DNA of 20,188 bases from JAXGQD01 sp964401615 (GTDB taxonomy: Bacteria > Bacillota > Clostridia > Saccharofermentanales > Fastidiosipilaceae), in assembly GCA_964401615.1 (NCBI GenBank), contig CAYNZF010000035.1:1-20188 (forward strand). Reading direction: 5' to 3'. Every line of letters starts with the position of its first letter. The stretch's first letter is position 1. The notes below the pieces were generated by a model. It was not told the DNA's origin. It ran no database searches and saw nothing but the letters and a program-made list of their open reading frames with translations. Both the position numbers and the translations under genes were made by a program. This document shows, in pieces, positions 1 through 7,926 of this stretch.

Positions 1-278
1 TTTGCCTCAAGATGCCCTATTTGCAGTGCTTTTCGGGTTTAACAGTAACCCCTAAGTAGTGGAGAATCTTTCTGAATTATTCCGCTAAATTTGACAGATT
101 CGATATATTGATATCAGGCAAAAGAGAAACATTTGCGCACAATCACAAAAGAATGACACCCATCACATTTTTATTCTAGAATTAGATGCTAGAATATTAT
201 TAATCTTGTCGCATAAAGCGGCGTAATTTCCTTTTTAATGTAAAAAATTATTTGAACAGACGGAGGTATGGCAATCAC
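1..278 (+). other. Upstream region of hppA, no gene seen
   Basis: I find no convincing coding sequence here. A consensus -35 hexamer TTGACA lies at 91-96, but the only -10-like hexamer at a tolerable distance is TATCAG at 112-117 (15-bp spacer), so a promoter is possible but weak. An 8-bp palindrome TTCTAGAA occurs at 174-181, and its right part CTAGAAT is repeated at 189-195, followed by an AT-rich TATTAT stretch at 195-200. A small hairpin GGGTT/AACCC (35-39 with 47-51) has no T-tract. The hppA Shine-Dalgarno GGAGG is at 262-266. Confidence 0.4.
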
Positions 279-2342
279 ATGGAGAATGCGATGTACATCA
301 TCATTGTGTGCGGAATATTGGCGCTCGTTTTTGCCCTTGCGAAATCGAGGTGGATATTGCGACAAGCGTTGAGCAACAGTTCGCTGAAAAAAATCAGCGG
401 CTATATCGCGGAAGGCGCAATGGCTTTCATGAAGCGGGAATACATAGTCCTGACTCCCTTTATTCTTTTGGTGGCAGTTCTTCTGTTTTTCGCGAATCAA
501 GGACCTCTGAAACTACAGAGTCTTGCCTATCTGCTGGGTGCCTTGACCTCCGGCGCGGCGGGATTTATCGGCATGAAAGTGGCGACGCTGGCTAATGCCC
601 GCACCGCTCAAGCCGCTAACGACAAGGGTTTGAACGCGGCTCTGCAGGTGGCCTTCGCAGGGGGCGGGGTCATGGGTATGACGGTTGTGGGCTTATCTCT
701 GGTCGGACTTTTTTTAGTTCTTTTCGCTTCGATCAAACCATTCGGCTTTACAGAAGATACTTTAAAGGGCATTGTTCTGCCACTTGGAACGGCTTTTTCA
801 CTTGGTGCTTCGTCCATAGCGCTTTTTTCCCGCGTGGGTGGTGGAATTTTCACCAAAGCGGCTGATGTCGCCGCGGATCTCGTGGGAAAAGTCGAAGCAG
901 GCATTCCTGAAGATGATCCCCGAAACCCTGCGACCATTGCTGACAACGTCGGCGACAACGTAGGTGATGTAGCAGGCATGGGCGCTGACTTGTTCGAGTC
1001 CTTTGTGGGTTCGATCGTAGGTTCGATGATCCTTGGTCTGGCGATGGCAGGTGACTTTGATTTGAAAATTAAATTAATGTTTTTACCCCTGCTGATTGCT
1101 TCATTCGGTGTAATCGCCTCCGTTGTCGGTACCCTTTTTGTCCGCACCAAGCCGGGATCGGATCCCCAAAAGGCCCTGAATCTCGGTACATTCATCGCGG
1201 CCCTCGTGGCTACGGTTTTTGTTTATCTCTTATTGCATTTTTTTGTTGGAGAATCTACTTTCGGTGCGGGGATCGGAAAATTTCAATTGTTCGGCGCGAC
1301 GATCATTGGTTTGGCGATCGGCGTCATCATTGGTCAAATTACAGAATACTTTACAGGTACAAACAAGAAGCCGGTTTTGTCAATTTTGAAATCCTGTGAG
1401 ACCGGTTCTGCCACGACCGTCATCACAGGTGTCGGTGTAGGGATGCAAAGCGCCTTCCCTACGGTCCTCGTCATTGCAGCAGGCATTCTGGGCAGTTACC
1501 TGATGGCAGGCCTTTACGGCGTCAGCTTAGCGGCAGTAGGTATGTTGGTGACTTTGGGTATTCAGCTGGCGGTCGATGCCTATGGACCGATTGCCGACAA
1601 TGCGGGGGGGCTGGCACAGATGGCCGGACTGCCGCATTCCGTGCGTGAAATCACGGACAAACTGGATGCGGTCGGAAATACCACCGCCGCAATCGGCAAA
1701 GGTTTCGCAATCGGCTCCGCGGCATTGACGGCCATCATTCTTTTTTCATCCTTCAAGGAATATGCCGGATTAAAGATTGTCGAACTGACGAGTGTAAATG
1801 TTTTGGTCGGAATTCTGATTGGCTCAGTGATTCCGTTCTTGTTTTCAGCCCTGGCAATGTCCGCGGTTGGCAAAGCGGCTCACGAAATGATATCGGAAGT
1901 CAGACGCCAGTTTATGGAGTTTCCGGGAATATTGACCGGTGAGCAGCTTCCGGACTATCGACGCTGTATAGACATCAGCACAAAGTCCGCTTTGAAAGAA
2001 ATGGTTTTGCCAAGCTTGCTCGCTTTGGCAGCACCTGTCCTCGTTGGATTTATCGGTGGCAGTGAGGCTTTAATGGGATTGCTGGTAGGTGTTACAATCA
2101 CAGGTGTCGCCCTGGCGATTTTTATGTCTAACTCCGGTGGTGCATGGGATAACGCCAAAAAAATGGCTGAGGCGGACGAGAGCGGCAATCGTAACACGGA
2201 AGCATACAACGCGGCAGTCGTGGGCGACACGGTGGGAGACCCCTTTAAAGATACAGCCGGTCCTGCCCTCAATATTTTGATCAAACTTATTTCTATGGTG
2301 GCTTTGGTGATCGCGCCGATGCTCCAGACTTTTGGGAGGTAA
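279..2342 (+). CDS. hppA: K+-dependent membrane-bound ion-translocating pyrophosphatase
   Basis: Integral membrane pyrophosphatase, 687 aa. The family hydrolyses cytoplasmic pyrophosphate and couples this to H+ and/or Na+ export across the membrane, normally with 16 transmembrane helices. The sequence is hydrophobic throughout and carries the family signatures: DVAADLVGK at about 196-204, then EDDPRNPATIADNVGDNVGD (pyrophosphate and Mg2+ ligands), GADLFES, and near the C terminus NSGGAWDNAKK and GDTVGDPFKDT. The motif GNTTAAIGKG at 466-475 has alanine at 470, where K+-independent enzymes carry lysine, so I call it K+-dependent; whether it pumps Na+, H+ or both cannot be read from this. Start: ATG 279 gives the N terminus MENAMYI, which resembles clostridial homologues, with GGAGG 12 nt upstream. 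ATG 291 (GGAG 6 nt upstream) is an alternative, and an in-frame TTG at 252 has no ribosome binding site. The stop is followed after 2 bp by the next gene. Confidence 0.95.
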   Translation: MENAMYIIIVCGILALVFALAKSRWILRQALSNSSLKKISGYIAEGAMAFMKREYIVLTPFILLVAVLLFFANQGPLKLQSLAYLLGALTSGAAGFIGMKVATLANARTAQAANDKGLNAALQVAFAGGGVMGMTVVGLSLVGLFLVLFASIKPFGFTEDTLKGIVLPLGTAFSLGASSIALFSRVGGGIFTKAADVAADLVGKVEAGIPEDDPRNPATIADNVGDNVGDVAGMGADLFESFVGSIVGSMILGLAMAGDFDLKIKLMFLPLLIASFGVIASVVGTLFVRTKPGSDPQKALNLGTFIAALVATVFVYLLLHFFVGESTFGAGIGKFQLFGATIIGLAIGVIIGQITEYFTGTNKKPVLSILKSCETGSATTVITGVGVGMQSAFPTVLVIAAGILGSYLMAGLYGVSLAAVGMLVTLGIQLAVDAYGPIADNAGGLAQMAGLPHSVREITDKLDAVGNTTAAIGKGFAIGSAALTAIILFSSFKEYAGLKIVELTSVNVLVGILIGSVIPFLFSALAMSAVGKAAHEMISEVRRQFMEFPGILTGEQLPDYRRCIDISTKSALKEMVLPSLLALAAPVLVGFIGGSEALMGLLVGVTITGVALAIFMSNSGGAWDNAKKMAEADESGNRNTEAYNAAVVGDTVGDPFKDTAGPALNILIKLISMVALVIAPMLQTFGR

Positions 2343-2344
2343 AT

Positions 2345-3136
2345 ATGACAAATCAATACACAGCCCATCTTTATATGGTCTGCTATCCGCTGGAAGCCTT
2401 GGTGCTGTCACATCTGGACCCGAAAGATTTCGTCTATCGCTACTGTTACGGTTCGACGAGCTTTCACTCCGGCAAGTTGATTTTCGCTGAGATTGATATC
2501 AATTACCGCAATTCTTATTTTAAAATCGATGAAGCACTTGAACGCATGAAACCACATGAAGACGGAAGACCCAAGGCTTCGAAGTATGTCTCGAGTTACC
2601 GCGTTCTGGAACACATTGAAGTTGAGGCCGTCAAGACATTGTATCTGGTCAATCCGGACGGCAGCTTTTACCCGCTCATTCCGGGTGAATACACGCCGCT
2701 TGCGAAAGAAAGCGATCTGCATATTTTTTCCGAAATTGCGCCTTTATCGATGATCACGTTATCGACCTACAATGTGCTCGAATTTGGCCGCTGGTTCACG
2801 CTTGAAAATGAGTTTCTCAAAGTGCCGCGACTTTTATATGTGGAACTGAACCTGGATGTGGATGGCTTCCTGAGCGGCTTTGAGGCGAATCCTTTTGCCC
2901 CTCCGCCGATTGAAGGGATTCATCCCTCAAAACTGCGCGACGCGATCAGGGATCTGCGCAGCAGACCACAAAAGTACGCCAAAGGTTTGACGCTGGACGG
3001 CTCCTTGACCAAGCAGTCATTTCGCTTGATAAAAGGTGGAATCATGCTGATGGATGCGGAGCATCAGAAATATTTCCGGATGCCCTCATTTGAGGAAATC
3101 GAAGCGAACAACTTGCGTTTTTACAAAAGCATGTAA
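2345..3136 (+). CDS. Conserved-looking protein of unknown function coupled to hppA
   Basis: I do not recognise a named family for this 263-aa protein. It begins 2 bp after the hppA stop, and its ribosome binding site GGGAGG (2334-2339) lies inside the last hppA codons, so the two are very probably co-transcribed and translationally coupled. It looks like a soluble cytoplasmic protein, with no signal peptide and no transmembrane segment. Visible features are an aromatic-rich N terminus (HLYMVCYPLEALVLSHLDP), a segment GRPKASKYVSSYRVLEHIE around 75-93, a proline-rich stretch NPFAPPPIEGIHPSKLRDAI around 182-201, and a C-terminal half rich in K/R/E. No Walker, Rossmann or metal-binding motif stands out. 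The pairing suggests a role connected with the pyrophosphatase or its physiology, but this is only context. A strong hairpin follows 38 bp after the stop. Confidence 0.85.
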   Translation: MTNQYTAHLYMVCYPLEALVLSHLDPKDFVYRYCYGSTSFHSGKLIFAEIDINYRNSYFKIDEALERMKPHEDGRPKASKYVSSYRVLEHIEVEAVKTLYLVNPDGSFYPLIPGEYTPLAKESDLHIFSEIAPLSMITLSTYNVLEFGRWFTLENEFLKVPRLLYVELNLDVDGFLSGFEANPFAPPPIEGIHPSKLRDAIRDLRSRPQKYAKGLTLDGSLTKQSFRLIKGGIMLMDAEHQKYFRMPSFEEIEANNLRFYKSM

Positions 3137-3174
3137 TTTTATTTTTAAACACATTAAGAGCTGATCATTTAGAA

Positions 3175-3213
3175 GGCAAAACGGATCGGGGCAATTCACC
3201 GGTCCGTTTTGCC
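3175..3213. terminator. Strong hairpin between convergent genes, likely bidirectional terminator
   Basis: A 15-bp inverted repeat (3175-3189 with 3199-3213, one G-T wobble, 9-nt loop) lies between the convergent ends of the hppA-linked gene (stop 3136) and the Nudix gene (stop 3258). The arms contain AAAA/TTTT internally, but neither side is followed by a clean T-tract (TTCT on the minus strand, GCTT on the plus strand). Its position and strength suggest termination or 3'-end protection for both transcripts. Confidence 0.65.
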
Positions 3214-3255
3214 GCTTGCGCGATTGCGTGCGAGCATTTCTTGGTTGAAGGCCGC

Positions 3256-3750
3256 TCAGGCCCTGCTCAGGATGTGCTCAATGCAGGGTTTGATGTCCTT
3301 GAGTTGACGCGCCAGAAACTTCGGATAAGCTTCAATGCTTTCATATTCATCCAAAGAGATCCAGGCGAGGTGCTCAAGGGAACCATCTTCGGTGACTGTT
3401 TCTGTCAAGTCCGGGGGAGCGGCGGGATCGTACTTCATGAGATAGTAGAAGGCCAGCTCATGGCAGTGCAATGTTTCGCCAAAAACGAATTCCAGACCGT
3501 CGAAAAAGTTTTCGTTGATAAATAAGAGGCGATCGATCTCCATGTTCACGCCGCACTCTTCGAAGACCTCTCGCTTGACTGCGTCTGCGGTGCTTTCATT
3601 GTGCTGCACGCCGCCGCCGATGCTGTAGAAGTAGCCGATTTTGTCACTGGTGGCCATCAGTACTTTGCCCTCATGCAAAATAATCGCGCAGGCACGGAAG
3701 CGAAACCAGGTATCGTCCCGTCTGAAACTTAGGTCTTTGGCCAGATCCAT
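3256..3750 (-). CDS. Nudix hydrolase (MutT-like)
   Basis: 164-aa Nudix hydrolase. The family cleaves a nucleoside diphosphate linked to another moiety, using a helix that binds Mg2+. A complete Nudix box (G-x5-E-x7-RE-x2-EE-x-G-x) spans residues 46-68, with G46, E52, R60, E61, E64, E65 and G67 all present. The length is normal for a stand-alone domain, and the protein looks cytoplasmic with no signal peptide. The start ATG at 3750 has GGAGG 8 nt upstream. It is the last gene of the minus-strand run, 52 bp after the EEP hydrolase with a small hairpin between them, so it is probably expressed with the importer operon. The substrate cannot be told from the sequence. Housekeeping nucleotide clean-up and hydrolysis of an imported phospho-compound (for example a nucleotide sugar) both fit. 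Confidence 0.93.
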   Translation of the reverse strand: MDLAKDLSFRRDDTWFRFRACAIILHEGKVLMATSDKIGYFYSIGGGVQHNESTADAVKREVFEECGVNMEIDRLLFINENFFDGLEFVFGETLHCHELAFYYLMKYDPAAPPDLTETVTEDGSLEHLAWISLDEYESIEAYPKFLARQLKDIKPCIEHILSRA

Positions 3751-3775
3751 ATGAATTTCCTCCGTCTTTGAAGCC

Positions 3776-3799
3776 TGACGGCAGCGAAATGCACCGTCA
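3776..3799 (-). other. Intercistronic hairpin between the EEP and Nudix genes
   Basis: An inverted repeat TGACGG (3776-3781) / CCGTCA (3794-3799), with a 12-nt loop that can add a GCA/TGC pairing, lies in the 52-bp gap. There is no T-tract on the minus strand, so it is more likely an RNA-processing or stability element, or a weak attenuator, than a full terminator. Confidence 0.35.
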
Positions 3800-3802
3800 A
3801 CA

Positions 3803-4897
3803 CTATTTTAGCGCGTATGTCGCCCAAATGATGTTGTGATCGGATAATTCTTTGGTCTGACCCGGATTTTGGTTTGGAAGCACGGTTGAAATCATGCCAA
3901 AGTCCACGATTTTGAGATGTCTTGAGAAAAGCCAATCGATATGAAGAACCAGCGTTTCGCTGCTCTTGTCGTCGTAGACTTCCTCGGAAAAATGAGCCCG
4001 CCTCGTCGGCCACTCCGGCTCAGATGCCTCACGCCATTGATACCCATATTTGTCCACCAGTGAAAACACGAGCTCTTTTTCATAAAAGCTTTGCAAACTG
4101 GCCCCGTTTTTTTGCAGCTGCAGCATCTTGGCCGCTGCGGAATAATCACGTCCATCATAGCCATTCGTGTTAAAGTCGCCACCGAGGATGACAGGGGAGT
4201 GCTCAGGAGAAAAGCTTTCGATTTCATCCAACAGTACCTGCATTTGTCGACCGCGGCCTTCTGAATCGGTGCGATTTTCAAAATGCGTACTCACTACGGT
4301 GATTTCGCCCAGCGGAGTCTCAATGGTCGCGAGAATGGCCAAACGACCTCCGACGCGATGCTGTTTGGCATCGTTGAACCAGTTGTATTCTTCGGGCAGG
4401 CGTACGACTTTGCTCGCTTTGATCGGCAAGCGGCTAAAGATGCTGTTCCCGTGAAAACCTTTAAGATCTTCCGAGTTGACCAATTCAATGAACTCAAGCC
4501 CGAAAGCGTCGTTCAGTCCCAGTGTTTTTGCGAAAGTCGCGGATACGTCGCAATTGTAGCTGCGTGCACAGCCATCATCCAGCTCGTTGGCGAGGATGAC
4601 ATCAAAGTTTTCAAACATGGGCTGCGATTTAGCGAACAGGAGCGTTTCAGGCAGCGTTTGACCGCGTTCCATGTTGAAGACGGCCACAGTCAGATTTGGC
4701 TTGGCGTCAGTTTTGGCTGCGTTTTGCCTTTCGATAACTCGATCGAACAGCTTTGTTTGTTTCATGACTTCGAGCTGGCCCAGGGGATTGACCAGCTTAC
4801 CCAAAAATGTTCGTTCTTTGAATGAAAATCCCGGCAAAGACGGATTCGCATCGCTGATGGGAGCAGGTAATTCTTGAGGCCAGATTTTATTGTCCAT
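3803..4897 (-). CDS. Endonuclease/exonuclease/phosphatase (EEP) fold hydrolase
   Basis: 364-aa member of the metal-dependent EEP fold (DNase I / sphingomyelinase / inositol-phosphatase superfamily), which hydrolyses phosphoester bonds. The ordered motifs are visible: N75 in VFNMER, E105 in ANELDD (metal ligand), HGNSIFSRLPI at 149-159, STHFENR at 203-209 (catalytic H205), GGDFNTNG at 239-246 (D241, N243), D321 in HIDWLF, and SDHN at 352-355 (H354). About 65 residues precede the fold. There is no signal peptide or membrane helix, so it should act in the cytoplasm. The start ATG at 4897 has GGGAGA 6 nt upstream. It starts 12 bp after the stop of the ABC-transporter ATPase gene, which places it firmly in the importer operon and suggests that it acts on the imported compound (phosphomonoester or phosphodiester). 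The fold alone does not reveal the substrate, and a nuclease is not excluded. Confidence 0.9.
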   Translation of the reverse strand: MDNKIWPQELPAPISDANPSLPGFSFKERTFLGKLVNPLGQLEVMKQTKLFDRVIERQNAAKTDAKPNLTVAVFNMERGQTLPETLLFAKSQPMFENFDVILANELDDGCARSYNCDVSATFAKTLGLNDAFGLEFIELVNSEDLKGFHGNSIFSRLPIKASKVVRLPEEYNWFNDAKQHRVGGRLAILATIETPLGEITVVSTHFENRTDSEGRGRQMQVLLDEIESFSPEHSPVILGGDFNTNGYDGRDYSAAAKMLQLQKNGASLQSFYEKELVFSLVDKYGYQWREASEPEWPTRRAHFSEEVYDDKSSETLVLHIDWLFSRHLKIVDFGMISTVLPNQNPGQTKELSDHNIIWATYALK

Positions 4898-4909
4898 CTT
4901 GTTCTCCCG

Positions 4910-6025
4910 TCACGCCAGGACCGAAATCGCGGACTTATCAAGATTTAGATAAATGGTGTCACCTATTGCAAAACGAGGCTTGTCCTGTGGTTTAAAATCT
5001 TCAAAAACCAGTTTCTGGTCTTTCAGTTCGACGTGATATTCTATGCGGTCCCCATAATAAATACTGTTGTAAACGACCACCGGTAAATCACCGCGCTCAG
5101 CAGAGAATGAGACCGATTCCGGGCGAACGCTCAGGACGCAGGGGTCACCGATGTTCAGTCCGGTCATTTTACCGGGTGAGGGCAGGAGAATTTTGTAGTC
5201 GAAAATTTCGACGACAGCGCCATCTGCATTCTTTTCAATCAACTTTCCTTCGATGAAATTGGATTTTCCGATAAAATTCGCTACAAAACGATTTTCGGGA
5301 CGTTCGTAAACCGCCTGGGGTGAACCCATTTGCATGATTATGCCGTCTTTCATGATGACGACCTTATCGGATATCGCCATTGCCTCTGCCTGGTCGTGCG
5401 TTACGTAGAGACTCGTGATCCCAAGCCTTTGCTGCAAAAGACGCAACTCGTCACGCATTTGTTCGCGCAATTTGGCGTCAAGATTTGACAGGGGTTCATC
5501 GAACAATAAAACCTTCGGTTCAATGACTATGGCTCGTGAAAGCGCGACACGCTGCTGTTGCCCACCCGATAATTGGTTTGGGAAGCGTTTTTCCATCGAA
5601 TCCAGCTGCATCAAATTAATTGCTTTTTGAGTTCGTGCGTGAATCTCCGAGGCAGGCAATTTTTTCACCCTCAAGCCATAAGCCACATTTTCGTAAATGG
5701 TGAGATGTGGAAAGAGGGCATAGGTCTGAAACACCATGGAGATGTCTCGCTTGTTGGGCGGGATATTCGCGACATTGCGTTTACCGATGAAAACCGAACC
5801 CGAATTCGCCATTTCAAAACCGGATACGATGCGCAGGGTGGTGGTTTTGCCACAACCGGAGGGACCGAGCAATGTCACCATCTCACCGGCTTCGATCGTC
5901 AGATCGATGTCATTGACCGCGACAACTTCCCCTTGTCCTGATGCCGAAGGGAAGACCTTGCGCACTTTTTCGAGTCGGACACCGCTGGCTTCTCTTCTAA
6001 ATTCATTGAGTAATTTGCTATCCAT
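4910..6025 (-). CDS. ABC importer ATPase (FbpC/PotA-like)
   Basis: 371-aa ATP-binding subunit of a binding-protein-dependent importer. Walker A GPSGCGKTT at 54-62, Q-loop glutamine at 100, signature LSGGQQQR at 152-159, Walker B VLLFDEP at 172-178, D-loop SNLDAK, and the switch histidine at 210 in YVTHDQ are all intact. Residues from about 240 onward form a C-terminal extension of the TOBE/MOI type seen in the iron/polyamine/thiosulfate importer subfamily. The start ATG at 6025 has GGGAGG about 4 nt upstream. The gene starts 18 bp after the permease stop, and its own stop is 12 bp before the EEP hydrolase start. Automatic annotation would probably call it a ferric-iron or spermidine/putrescine ATPase; the ATPase itself carries no substrate information. 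Confidence 0.95.
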   Translation of the reverse strand: MDSKLLNEFRREASGVRLEKVRKVFPSASGQGEVVAVNDIDLTIEAGEMVTLLGPSGCGKTTTLRIVSGFEMANSGSVFIGKRNVANIPPNKRDISMVFQTYALFPHLTIYENVAYGLRVKKLPASEIHARTQKAINLMQLDSMEKRFPNQLSGGQQQRVALSRAIVIEPKVLLFDEPLSNLDAKLREQMRDELRLLQQRLGITSLYVTHDQAEAMAISDKVVIMKDGIIMQMGSPQAVYERPENRFVANFIGKSNFIEGKLIEKNADGAVVEIFDYKILLPSPGKMTGLNIGDPCVLSVRPESVSFSAERGDLPVVVYNSIYYGDRIEYHVELKDQKLVFEDFKPQDKPRFAIGDTIYLNLDKSAISVLA

Positions 6026-6043
6026 ATTTCCTCCCAGACTGGT

Positions 6044-7813
6044 TTATGCTTGGTTTTTAGCTTTATTTTGAGCTCTTTGTTCGCGTTTGAAATGTCGTTG
6101 CTGACGAGACCGAGCTGACAAAAGAAAATCGACAATGAAACGAATCAGACCGATGAACGCGACGATAACCACGATCATTATCGTTATATAGGCTGCGGCG
6201 TCTGAATATTTGCTTGATTCGAATAAGGCGAATACCCGCGAGGTGGCCAGACTCCATTTAGGCGAGACCAGGAATATGATCGAACTGACCGCGGTCATTG
6301 ATCTCACGAATGCGTAGACCAGGCCCGAGAAGAACGCCTGTTGCAGGAGTGGCAAAGTGATGCGTCTGAATGTGGTACCGCTGCCTGCCCCCAGGATGGT
6401 CGAAGCTTCTTCGATTGAACGGTCGATTTGTAACAAGGTGGTCGAACCCGACTCAATGGCGACAGGGATATTTCTAAAGGTAAAGGCAATGATCAAAATT
6501 GCAGCAGTGCCGGTCAAAACAATCGGCGGTGTGTTGAAGGTGAATATGTAGCCGATACCCAGTACTGTACCGGGAATTGCGAACATCAACACGGAACCGA
6601 AGCTCATCAGCCTTTTGCCCGGGAATGTCTTGCGAACGGTCAAATAGGCGATGATCATGCCAAGCACACCGGCAATGGGTGCTGATGCGAGCGCCAGCTT
6701 GATCGAATTCATCAGCGGGTCCCAGCCAAGAGAAATGACGTAGCGGAAATGATCAAGTGTCAATGTATAGTTGATACCCCATGTTTTGACAAAAGCCCCG
6801 CCCAAGACCGTGCCGTAGAGCAGAATAATAATTCCAGCAATGGCAGAGCAGAAGATAGTCAGGGGCACAAGAATATGCGGCTCATGGATTTTCCGGCGTT
6901 TTTGAGTGGGCTTGCCGGAAACAGTCACAAAACTCTTTTTTCCGACCCAGTATTTTTGAAGGATAAACGCGATCAGGGTAGGCATAAGCAAGGTAATGGC
7001 CAGAATCGATCCGCCGCGCATATCGTACATTCCGGTGATAATGCGGTAGGCCTCGACCGCTAGCGTAGAATAGCTGCCGCCGATTACTGCCGGGTTTGAA
7101 AAATCTTCCATAGACTGAATGAAAACCAGCAGCAGGGAACTGAGAATGCCCGGCATGGAGAGTGGAAGAATGACTGTCCTGAAAAGATAGCCACGCGAAG
7201 CACCGAGATTGAAAGCTGCATCTTCGACTGAATCATCGATGGCTTGAAGAATACCGGTCAAGGTCATGTAAGCTATAGGAAAAAAGGAAATGGATTGGAT
7301 CAGCACCAGGCTTCTGAAGCCGTAAACATCGAAACTGTTGATGCCGAGCAGGCCTTTCGTAATCAAACCTTGTCGTCCGAAGAGAAAGATCAGCGACAGC
7401 GATAAAACGAAGGGCGGAGAAATGATGGGCAAAGTGGCGATGAAATTAAAAAACTTTTTTCCTTTCATCTCCGTACGAGTCATGGCAAAGGCAAAAACAT
7501 AGCCCAAAAATGTCGCGATCACCGCCACAACTGCGCCTAATTTCAGGCTGTTGAAAAAAGTGATTCGGTGGCCGCCATCCAATAAAACTTTTCGAAATCC
7601 ATCCAGGGAAAAGGCGCCTTCGGGATTTGTCAAACTAAGCTTTAGTACATTGAAGATCGGCAAAAATACGAAGAGGAGCAAGGCTGCGAAAATGGAGATG
7701 ATCAATGTCAAAAGCAAGGGCTGCTTCAATAACATGCGAAAATGACTTGTTTTTATTTGCTTTGCCAAAGGCAGCTGGTCCTCTGCCCGCTCCGGGTTTT
7801 GAAATAATTTCAT
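6044..7813 (-). CDS. ABC importer permease, two fused halves (FbpB-like)
   Basis: 589-aa integral membrane permease made of two tandem BPD-transp-1 domains, about 12 transmembrane helices in total. This is the fused FbpB/AfuB arrangement, so one chain supplies both halves of the channel. Two EAA loops, which dock the ATPase, are visible: EDAAFNLGASRGYLFRTVI starting at residue 197 and EEASTILGAGSGTTFRRIT starting at 468. An early start would add 18 basic residues (RRRSRW...), but ATG 7813 is preceded by GGGGAG 5 nt upstream and is preferred. The C terminus is a basic tail rich in K, R and Q. It is followed closely by the ATPase gene and preceded, across a 113-bp gap containing a hairpin, by the binding-protein gene. 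The substrate class is discussed under the binding protein. Confidence 0.95.
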   Translation of the reverse strand: MKLFQNPERAEDQLPLAKQIKTSHFRMLLKQPLLLTLIISIFAALLLFVFLPIFNVLKLSLTNPEGAFSLDGFRKVLLDGGHRITFFNSLKLGAVVAVIATFLGYVFAFAMTRTEMKGKKFFNFIATLPIISPPFVLSLSLIFLFGRQGLITKGLLGINSFDVYGFRSLVLIQSISFFPIAYMTLTGILQAIDDSVEDAAFNLGASRGYLFRTVILPLSMPGILSSLLLVFIQSMEDFSNPAVIGGSYSTLAVEAYRIITGMYDMRGGSILAITLLMPTLIAFILQKYWVGKKSFVTVSGKPTQKRRKIHEPHILVPLTIFCSAIAGIIILLYGTVLGGAFVKTWGINYTLTLDHFRYVISLGWDPLMNSIKLALASAPIAGVLGMIIAYLTVRKTFPGKRLMSFGSVLMFAIPGTVLGIGYIFTFNTPPIVLTGTAAILIIAFTFRNIPVAIESGSTTLLQIDRSIEEASTILGAGSGTTFRRITLPLLQQAFFSGLVYAFVRSMTAVSSIIFLVSPKWSLATSRVFALFESSKYSDAAAYITIMIVVIVAFIGLIRFIVDFLLSARSRQQRHFKREQRAQNKAKNQA

Positions 7814-7835
7814 AAAAACTCCCCGATTTGTGGGA

Positions 7836-7861
7836 AAGCGCCATCTTGAACGACGGCGCTT
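7836..7861 (-). other. Intercistronic hairpin after the binding-protein gene
   Basis: A 10-bp stem (7836-7845 with 7852-7861, one G-T wobble, 6-nt loop) sits in the gap between the binding-protein stop and the permease start. The following bases on the minus strand are TCCC, not a T-run. Such hairpins commonly protect the binding-protein transcript end and reduce downstream expression, giving an excess of binding protein over permease. That role is inferred from position. Confidence 0.5.
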
Positions 7862-7926
7862 CACCAATTAGGTTTCTTGATCTAAGTGATAGTCCAAAAT
7901 TTTCAGTTTGGAAAGAAGTGGCTCGA

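Noticed and set aside
252..278. TTG start extending hppA by nine residues
   Set aside because: No ribosome binding site precedes it, the added residues (MNRRRYGNH) do not look like the family N terminus, and the GGAGG would lie inside the coding sequence.
608..1195. 195-aa minus-strand open frame inside hppA
   Set aside because: It is the antisense shadow of the conserved pyrophosphatase frame, with a proline/threonine/serine-rich low-quality composition and no ribosome site or family match.
4283..4825. 180-aa plus-strand open frame antisense to the EEP gene
   Set aside because: It lies entirely opposite the EEP frame, which carries all active-site motifs in order. The antisense frame has no recognisable domain.
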